64,000 nucleotides of DNA from [Clostridium] citroniae WAL-17108 (GTDB lineage: Bacteria > Bacillota > Clostridia > Lachnospirales > Lachnospiraceae). The stretch spans positions 182,751 to 246,750 of the forward strand of contig NZ_JH376429.1 of NCBI RefSeq assembly GCF_000233455.1, given 5' to 3'. Made by a program: the position numbers and the translations under genes. The notes beneath the pieces are model-generated. The model saw only the letters and a program-made list of their open reading frames with translations. It did no database searches and was not told the DNA's origin. Each line of letters begins with the position of its first letter. The stretch's first letter is position 1. Shown one piece after another: positions 63,740-64,000 of the stretch.

Positions 63740-63935
63740 GCAATCGGTATAGCGGATTCCTCCTTGGGCTTTGCGCCCGTAAATAAGTCTGCTAACCAGC
63801 TCTTCATTCGCAGCATTCGTTTTATGCAGGTTGAGCCGTCCTTTGGAATGCGTTCGTGTCACACCACAGTAGATTGAATGGGCAATGAGTAAAACTGGTA
63901 TTGACCAATTGCTACCTAAGATAAAGGAGTGACAT
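63740..63935 (+). ncRNA. Candidate IS110 bridge RNA region
   Basis: Between the SDR gene and the recombinase start, two stem systems are seen: AGCGGA (63751-63756) with TCTGCT (63788-63793) around a GGGC/GCCC hairpin, and GCATTC (63813-63818) with GAATGC (63846-63851) around a 27-base loop. IS110-family elements encode a bridge RNA in this non-coding end, with target- and donor-binding loops. The element boundary is not fixed. Confidence 0.5.
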
Positions 63936-63939
63936 TTTT

Positions 63940-64000
63940 ATGAGCATGAACGCAGTAGGTATTGATGTTTACCAAACGAAGAGCACCGTGGCTATCCTAC
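63940..64000 (+). CDS. IS110-family recombinase (partial, cut by window end)
   Basis: The visible 20 residues MSMNAVGIDVYQTKSTVAIL match the N-terminus of IS110-family DEDD recombinases; GIDV holds the first catalytic Asp. AAAGGAG lies 10 bases before the ATG. The gene continues beyond the window, so nothing can be said of the C-terminal Ser domain or of intactness. Confidence 0.75.
   Translation, partial: MSMNAVGIDVYQTKSTVAIL

Overview
The window looks like a chromosomal segment of a Gram-positive gut anaerobe of the Clostridia, most likely Lachnospiraceae (Enterocloster/Clostridium bolteae-like). This rests on strong AGGAGG-type ribosome binding sites, a roughly 50% GC background, rubrerythrin, lipoprotein-anchored solute-binding proteins, and three YesM/YesN-type two-component systems tied to ABC transporters. 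The species assignment is inference; no rRNA or tRNA gene is present.

Region 1 (1-8.4 kb): rubrerythrin, a small HTH protein with a lysine-rich tail, then transport locus A: solute-binding protein, ATPase and fused permease of the so-called ferric/AfuABC class, followed by a YesM-type kinase and YesN-type regulator. Region 2 (8.4-12.8 kb): a SUFU-domain protein, a diguanylate cyclase, and a divergent MerR regulator/MATE pump pair. Region 3 (12.8-20.7 kb, minus strand): transport locus B, with solute-binding protein, fused permease, ATPase, a second solute-binding protein, kinase and regulator. The last three resemble the staphylococcal HptA-HptS-HptR sugar-phosphate sensing unit. Region 4 (20.8-26.7 kb): a second MATE pump, a second MerR regulator and a heterodimeric ABC exporter. 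A MerR-type 19-bp-spacer promoter at the exporter is nearly identical to that of the first MATE pump, linking the two loci.

Region 5 (26.7-39.0 kb, minus strand): a nine-gene sugar operon (sugar ABC importer, two-component system, GH42-like and GH1 glycosidases, ROK protein, mannose-6-phosphate isomerase). Region 6 (39.3-43.0 kb): NCS2 nucleobase permease and 8-oxoguanine deaminase-like amidohydrolase behind a structured leader, plus an XRE-cupin regulator. Region 7 (43.2-47.8 kb): dipeptide epimerase, DUF819 membrane protein and an S15-type hydrolase, suggesting peptide use.

Region 8 (47.9-51 kb): a type I-C-like CRISPR array of 20 repeats and 19 spacers with a leader but no cas genes, next to an AT-rich stretch with a Nudix hydrolase and a RhuM-like remnant. 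Region 9 (51-56.3 kb): a cell-wall-binding protein and a decayed cluster (MprF-like remnant, broken ECF sigma factor, anti-sigma-like protein), plus an NAD-dependent epimerase. Region 10 (56.6-63.6 kb): a GntR-controlled TRAP transport locus (cupin, dctP, dctQ, a frameshifted dctM, HD protein) with an SUMF1-like protein and an SDR dehydrogenase. At the right edge an IS110-family recombinase begins, and the 200 bases before it fold into stems consistent with a bridge RNA.
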